A DNA stretch of 12,674 nt. Source: JABFRJ01 sp964389095 (GTDB lineage: Bacteria; Pseudomonadota; Alphaproteobacteria; Rhizobiales; Hyphomicrobiaceae). The notes under the pieces are model-generated. The model did no database searches. It was not told the origin of the DNA and worked only from the letters and a program-made list of their open reading frames with translations. A program made the translations under genes and the position numbers. The DNA is taken from NCBI GenBank assembly GCA_964389095.1, contig CAYMEB010000138.1:1-12674 (forward strand), written 5' to 3'. Every line of letters starts with the position of its first letter. Positions within the stretch are counted from its first letter, which is position 1. Positions 6,511-12,674 of this stretch are shown piece after piece.

Positions 6511-6516
6511 GGTCAA
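6488..6516 (-). promoter_or_regulatory. Predicted csoR promoter (leaderless)
   Basis: On the minus strand TTGACC (6516-6511) and TATAAG (6493-6488) stand 17 bp apart, an ideal sigma70 spacing. The start point would fall about 7 bases past the -10 box, at 6481-6480, which is the first base of the csoR ATG. Its -10 box overlaps the -35 box of the opposing promoter by two bases. Confidence 0.6.
6490..6508. promoter_or_regulatory. CsoR operator palindrome
   Basis: TATACCCC (6490-6497), spacer TCG, GGGGTATA (6501-6508): a perfect 8-3-8 inverted repeat. The A/T-flanked C-run/G-run layout is the known form of CsoR operators. It is the only one in the intergenic region, and it lies inside both divergent promoters, so one bound CsoR tetramer could silence both genes. 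Confidence 0.82.
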
Positions 6517-6554
6517 GAGCATGGGGCTCCCGCCCGAGCGAATTGGAGGCTGCA

Positions 6555-8958
<2,404 letters not shown>

Positions 8959-8987
<29 letters not shown>

Positions 8988-9774
8988 AGGCGATGACGAG
9001 GTCGCGCATCGTGTCTGGTGCCTCGTCGAAAAGCATGTGACCGCAGCCCGGCAGGCGATGATGAACGGCCTGGGGGGCTGTGCTGCGACTGTTCAAGGCT
9101 GCGAGCAGCAGATCGCCGCCCTTGGGTGGCGTAATCGCGTCCTCCTCGCCTGTTACGACCTGGGCCGGGCACGTCATGGCGTCGGCGACGAGATCGCCCG
9201 CCGCCAGCAGGTGCGTGGTCTGCGCGTATCCCGGCATGCGCAGGCCTCGCAAACCAGCGGCTACGACGTTCAGGATCTCCGGCGTTCGGTTCGCTGCAGC
9301 GACCAGCAGCGGCGCTCGGCTCTTCGCGAGACCTTCTGGTCCCAACCGCTCGAAATCGTCGATCCGGGCCCGGGCCGATGGGGGGAGCTGGCCGCCGGCG
9401 GGCATTCGATGGCCGAGCGCCGGCGAGGCGAAGAGTACTGCGGCCACCATGTCGGGCCAGTGTGCGGCGAAGCTGCCCGCGATCAGGCATCCGAGGCTGT
9501 GGCCGACGACGATGCAGCGCCGTGCTGCGAGCTCGCGCAAGCCCGCCGCGAGTATCTCTGCGTAGTCCCGCGCGGTGGGCCGTGTGATCGGCGAGGCGTC
9601 CGAGCGGCCGTATCCGGGAGCATCCCATGCCAGAAGCCGATGGCCCGGCTTCATGCGCGCGAAGATGTGCTCGAACGAGGCCGCGTTCGCGCCGATGCCG
9701 TGAAGAAACACGATCGGGTGTGCCGGGCCCGGCCGTTCGATCCAGGCGATGCCGTTCGAGGTCAGTCGATTCAT
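8959..9774 (-). CDS. Alpha/beta hydrolase
   Basis: A 271-residue cytoplasmic alpha/beta-hydrolase fold enzyme with a complete catalytic set. Numbered from ATG 9774, the nucleophile is S93 in VVGHSLGC, the acid D212 in VVTGEEDAITPP, and the base H246 in LPGCGHMLFDEAP. HGIGAN at 25-30 is the oxyanion loop and DAPGYGRSD at 51-59 follows strand 4, as in the haloperoxidase/esterase branch of the superfamily. The helical cap lies roughly between residues 120 and 190. Substrate is unknown; ester or lactone hydrolysis is inferred from the fold. A GTG at 9783 in frame could be the start instead, adding three residues. It lies 18 bp (or 9 bp from the GTG) after the mgtE stop and is probably co-transcribed. 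No signal peptide is visible. Its last 29 bp overlap the end of the convergent copper ATPase gene. Confidence 0.85.
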
Positions 9775-9792
9775 GGTGGTCACCCGCGCATG

Positions 9793-11166
9793 TCAGCGCA
9801 ACCAGAGCGTCGCCAGCCCTAGGAAGGCAAAGAAACCCACGACATCTGTCACCGTCGTGACGAAGACCGTCGAGGACACCGCCGGATCGAGTTCGAAGTG
9901 TTCCAGCAGCAGAGGAATGAAGATGCCGGCGATCGCTGCGGCAACCAGATTGATCAGCATCGCCGCCGCGATGGTATAGCCGAGCGCATTGGAGCCGAAC
10001 CAGAGGACCGCGATCAGCCCCATGATGAGGGCGAATGCGAGCCCATTGACGAGGCCGACTGCAGATTCGCGCATCACGAAACGCGGCACCGCTGCCCTCG
10101 ACAGCTCCTTGGTCGCCAGCGCGCGCACGGCGACTGTCATCGTCTGCGTTCCGGCGTTGCCGCCCATCGACGCAACGATCGGCATCAGAACAGCCAGGGC
10201 AACCATGTGCTCGATCGTCGCGTCGAAGACCTTGATGACGCTCGACGCGAGAATGGCCGTCGCCAGATTTACGAGCAGCCAGGTGAACCGGGGCGGCGCG
10301 ATCTGACGGACACTGTCGGAAAGGGTTTCGTCACCCACGCCGGCGAGGCGGCGAATGTCTTCGTCGGCTTCCTTCTCGATGACCTCGACGACGTCGTCGA
10401 CCGTGACCACGCCGACGAGCCTCTGGTGCTCGTCGACGACCGCTGCGGAGCGCAGGCCGTAGCGCTCGAACTGCCGGGCGACCTCCTCCTGGTCCTCGGT
10501 GGCAAGGACCAGGTGCCGGTCCTGATTTGTGATCTCCGAGACACCGACATGCCGCTTGGTGCGCAACAGGCGGGAGAGATCGATGCTGCCCAGAACCTGA
10601 TGCTTCGCATCGACGACGAATATGTCCGAGAACGATTCCGGCAGATCGTCGCTCTCGCGCATGTGATCGATGACCTGTCCCACCGTCCAGAACGGGGGGA
10701 TCGCGACGAAATCGGCCTGCATGAGGCGGCCGGCCGTCTCTTCCGGGTACTCGAGGATCTTTTCGAGCGCGGCGCGGTCCTCGCGCGGCATCTGCGAGAG
10801 CACGTCCTGCTTGTCGGCCTCTTCCAGGCTCTCGATCACATAGGCGGCGTCGTCGCTGTCGAGTTCGGTCGCGGCTTTCGCCAGAACTTCGTTGGGCAAT
10901 TCCTCGGAGAGCTGGTCGCGGACGTGAGCATCGACTTCGGACAGGGCGTCGTAATCGAAGGAGGCGCCCAGAACCTGTACGAACCGGGCGCGATGGTCGG
11001 GAGCCAGCAGCTCGATGATATCGGCGAGGTCGGGCGCCTTGAGGCCGCTCGCGAGCGCCTTGACACGCTCATCGTCGCCACGATCCAGCGCCTCGGCCAC
11101 GAGGCCGAGCAGAACCGACGGCTCGACGGCCGTCGCGGGTTCGTTGTCCTGGGCGTCGTCTGCCAT
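9793..11166 (-). CDS. mgtE: Magnesium transporter MgtE
   Basis: A 457-residue inner-membrane Mg2+ channel/transporter, of normal family length (about 450). It begins with the acidic superhelical N domain (about 15-135, including ADIIELLAPDHRARF and LSQMPREDRAALEKIL). The two CBS domains follow (about 140-265; FWTVGQVIDHMRE, DIFVVDAKHQVLGSIDLSRLL and SAAVVDEHQRLVGVVTVDDVVEVIE), then the connecting helix. Five transmembrane helices lie in 290-457. The pore-lining motif MGGNAGTQT starts at M334. D441 in VFVTTVTDVVGFF matches the essential pore Asp of Thermus MgtE. In the family, Mg2+ bound between the N and CBS domains closes the channel at high internal Mg2+. GGAAG lies 8 bp before ATG 11166. 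No M-box-like leader is visible; the divergent region 11167-11351 (185 bp) shows no convincing promoter, repeat or RNA element. The next gene downstream is an alpha/beta hydrolase. Confidence 0.95.
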   Translation of the reverse strand: MADDAQDNEPATAVEPSVLLGLVAEALDRGDDERVKALASGLKAPDLADIIELLAPDHRARFVQVLGASFDYDALSEVDAHVRDQLSEELPNEVLAKAATELDSDDAAYVIESLEEADKQDVLSQMPREDRAALEKILEYPEETAGRLMQADFVAIPPFWTVGQVIDHMRESDDLPESFSDIFVVDAKHQVLGSIDLSRLLRTKRHVGVSEITNQDRHLVLATEDQEEVARQFERYGLRSAAVVDEHQRLVGVVTVDDVVEVIEKEADEDIRRLAGVGDETLSDSVRQIAPPRFTWLLVNLATAILASSVIKVFDATIEHMVALAVLMPIVASMGGNAGTQTMTVAVRALATKELSRAAVPRFVMRESAVGLVNGLAFALIMGLIAVLWFGSNALGYTIAAAMLINLVAAAIAGIFIPLLLEHFELDPAVSSTVFVTTVTDVVGFFAFLGLATLWLR

Positions 11167-11351
11167 GATCGGCGCTTCCGGGTCCTGGCGGCATTCGGAC
11201 CGTTTCTAGGCTGCGATTCGGCGCGCGTACATCGGCCGCGTCGATGCCGCAGGGTACGGACTTGCTAACGACAACATCGAGTGCGAGAAGCCCACAGCCT
11301 CGCAACGCGTCGTGGTCGGTAGCGAGGCGTCTCCCGGTCATGAGAGGACGG

Positions 11352-12422
11352 ATGAGAACCGCAACGACGACCCATGCAACCGCCGCTGCGGCAATCTGCC
11401 TGCTCCTGCTCGGGGCGGGGCCGTCCGCCGCCAAGGTTTGTACCGACCCCGCAAGACGACTCGGGGTCTCGCGGGTGATCGAGATCGACACCACTGGTGG
11501 GCCGAAATTCGGGCAGCAGCAGTACAAGGACCATCAGCTGCTGCAGGACGGTGAGGTAATTCTCACGTTCGACGACGGTCCGTTGCGGGCCCATACCCAG
11601 GCGGTTGTGGACGCTCTGGAAGCGCAATGCACCAAGGGTACATTCTTCATGGTCGGCAGCCAGGCAGTGGCCGACCCCGACATGGTCCGCCAGATCGCCC
11701 GCAAGGGCCACACGATCGGCACGCACACGTGGACCCACGCCAACCTCCGGCGCCTCAACCCGGTCGCAGCGCGCCGCGAGATCGAACTGGCGTTTAGCGC
11801 GGTGCAGCAGGCGGCGGGGCAGCCGATCGCTCCCTTTTTCCGGTTCCCGTTCCTGGCCGATAGCCGCGCGATGCTGGACTATCTGCCGACCCGCGATATC
11901 GCCACGTTCTCGATCGAGGCCGACAGTTACGACTACAAGTCGCGGGATGCTCGCGAGGTGCACAAGGCGATCCTCGACCAGCTCGCCTATGCAAAGAAGG
12001 GCATCGTGCTCTTCCACGACATACAACCGGCGACTGCAGAGGCGCTGCCGGGCTTGCTCGTGGCGCTGAAGGCCCGGGGTTTCAGGGTGGTCCACATTCG
12101 GCCGAAGTCCGCCGTGGCGACCCTTGCCGAGTTCGACGGATCGGCGGCCAAGGCTCTCGCCGCCAAGCGCGCCATAGTGGCGCGTGATCCCATGGCCGGC
12201 AAGGCGGTGACGTGGCCGATGGCGTCGCCTCGGATCGATGGTGGAACCACGGCGCAGCCGGCCAAGCAGCCTGCCTCCGTCCAGGGCCCGCCGATCGTTG
12301 CTGCGTCTCCAGCGATCCCCGCACAGCCGGCCCAGCCCCCGCCGCAGTCGGACGCGCCGCTGCCGTGGGCCAAGCCGCAGCGGCCAGAGGCCGACTGGCG
12401 TGAAAAAGTGTTCGACCGCTGA
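11352..12422 (+). CDS. Secreted polysaccharide deacetylase (NodB homology domain, CE4)
   Basis: A 356-residue exported carbohydrate esterase 4 protein. A Sec signal peptide is visible (MRTATTTHATAAAAICLLLLGAGPSAA, likely cut near residue 27). The NodB domain covers about 65-250. TFDDGP has D74 and D75, the latter the catalytic base; HTWTH gives metal ligands H125 and H129; RFPF (164-167) stands where RxPY is usual; SIEADSYDYKS is motif 4; and IVLFHD holds H222. Family members remove N-acetyl or O-acetyl groups from peptidoglycan, chitin-like or exopolysaccharide chains; which applies is unknown. Residues about 285-356 form a low-complexity Pro/Ala/Gln tail, probably a disordered periplasmic or wall-contact segment. 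ATG 11352 is preceded by AGAGGA; ATG 11340 and 11244 in the same frame would put 4 or 36 extra residues before the signal peptide. It diverges from mgtE. Confidence 0.87.
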   Translation: MRTATTTHATAAAAICLLLLGAGPSAAKVCTDPARRLGVSRVIEIDTTGGPKFGQQQYKDHQLLQDGEVILTFDDGPLRAHTQAVVDALEAQCTKGTFFMVGSQAVADPDMVRQIARKGHTIGTHTWTHANLRRLNPVAARREIELAFSAVQQAAGQPIAPFFRFPFLADSRAMLDYLPTRDIATFSIEADSYDYKSRDAREVHKAILDQLAYAKKGIVLFHDIQPATAEALPGLLVALKARGFRVVHIRPKSAVATLAEFDGSAAKALAAKRAIVARDPMAGKAVTWPMASPRIDGGTTAQPAKQPASVQGPPIVAASPAIPAQPAQPPPQSDAPLPWAKPQRPEADWREKVFDR

Positions 12423-12460
12423 TCCGGCCATCATAGAGGTGAGCAGGAAAACATTTGTGC

Positions 12461-12489
12461 CCCGCCGGAGCGAAGAGCCCTTCGGCGGG
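12461..12489 (+). terminator. Strong hairpin after the deacetylase gene, probable terminator
   Basis: CCCGCCGGAG (12461-12470) pairs with CTTCGGCGGG (12480-12489) in a 10-bp stem with one G-U pair and a nine-base loop, 38 bases after the deacetylase stop. The downstream tract (AAACCTTTCGTT) is only partly T-rich, so intrinsic termination may be incomplete. It could equally be part of the 5' region of the lipoprotein gene that follows. Confidence 0.5.
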
Positions 12490-12517
12490 AAACCTTTCGT
12501 TAAGCATGTGAGGACAA

Positions 12518-12545
12518 GACTGTCCGTCCGTAGCGGAGGACAGTC
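12518..12545 (+). promoter_or_regulatory. Shine-Dalgarno-sequestering hairpin in the lipoprotein leader
   Basis: GACTGTCC (12518-12525) pairs with GGACAGTC (12538-12545), and inside it TCCG (12527-12530) pairs with CGGA (12534-12537) around a TAG triloop. The stem is 12 bp with a single bulged G at 12526. The whole Shine-Dalgarno GGAGGA (12535-12540) lies in the 3' arm, and the stem ends one base before the AUG at 12546. Such a structure should block ribosome access until it melts or is remodelled. The pairing is directly readable; the regulatory role is inference. Confidence 0.65.
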
Positions 12546-12674
12546 ATGCGTAACGATCCCGCCCTCGCCGGCTCGTGCCGGCTGCCGATCATCATTCTCG
12601 CCGTTGTTGCTGCCGCGCTAGCGGGCTGCTCGAACTCGACGCGCCTCAGCGACGGTCCCAAGTGGAGCCTCACT
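12546..12674 (+). CDS. Lipoprotein, N-terminal part (cut by the window end)
   Basis: Only the first 43 residues are present. They form a bacterial lipoprotein signal: a basic start (MRNDPALAGSCR), the hydrophobic stretch LPIIILAVVAAALAG, and the lipobox LAGC with C28 as the lipidated residue. The mature start is CSNSTRLSDGPKWSLT. It is expected to be anchored in the inner or outer membrane on the periplasmic side. Function cannot be told from what is visible. GGAGGA lies five bases before the ATG, an excellent ribosome site, but it is contained in a long hairpin. The gene follows the deacetylase in the same direction after 123 bp. Confidence 0.75.
   Translation, partial: MRNDPALAGSCRLPIIILAVVAAALAGCSNSTRLSDGPKWSLT

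Noticed and set aside
9898..11268. A 456-codon plus-strand open frame opposite mgtE
   Set aside because: Low-complexity Arg/Asp/Gly-rich translation without motifs; the mgtE frame is unmistakable.
11167..11351. Magnesium-sensing leader RNA upstream of mgtE
   Set aside because: The region is only 185 bp, shared with a divergent gene, and shows none of the long conserved M-box helices.

Overview
The window is GC-rich with dense, mostly SD-led genes. Its gene families (pimeloyl-CoA dehydrogenase-type acyl-CoA dehydrogenase pair, CsoR with a P1B copper ATPase, MgtE, secreted NodB-type deacetylase) suggest an alphaproteobacterial chromosome, perhaps Hyphomicrobiales or a relative. No rRNA, tRNA, CRISPR array, insertion sequence or phage gene was found, so this reads as ordinary chromosome rather than a mobile island.

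Left part (1-1969): the tail of a possible upstream gene, then a YcgL/COG3541-type nucleotidyltransferase (+). It converges on a class I glutamine amidotransferase-like hydrolase of the PuuD/peptidase C26 family (-). A 214-bp divergent intergenic region with a small palindrome separates that gene from the next operon.

Middle-left (1970-4866): an apparent three-gene operon (+). It encodes the large and small subunits of a pimeloyl-CoA-dehydrogenase-like acyl-CoA dehydrogenase and a PaaI-type hotdog thioesterase, the last overlapping its upstream neighbour by a GTGA junction. Together they would oxidise an acyl- or dicarboxylyl-CoA and could release free acid. The rest of a beta-oxidation pathway is not in the window.

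Middle (4867-6183): a 255-bp spacer with inverted repeats, then a ureohydrolase of the agmatinase/guanidino-acid hydrolase family with all six metal ligands.

Copper locus (6202-8987): csoR (-) and a CopA-type P1B ATPase (+) diverge from one short region. There a perfect 8-3-8 operator palindrome lies inside two face-to-face, overlapping sigma70-like promoters. The csoR start codon falls at the predicted transcription start, suggesting a leaderless mRNA. The ATPase carries YHS and heavy-metal-binding (CPxC) domains instead of HMA domains.

Right part (8959-12674): an mgtE-alpha/beta hydrolase operon (-), whose last gene overlaps the ATPase gene tail to tail by 29 bp. Divergent from mgtE is a secreted polysaccharide deacetylase with a Pro/Ala-rich tail, followed by a strong hairpin. 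Last comes the start of a lipoprotein gene whose Shine-Dalgarno is wholly buried in a 12-bp hairpin ending right before the AUG. That hairpin is the most interesting non-coding signal here. I see no convincing novel multi-gene system.
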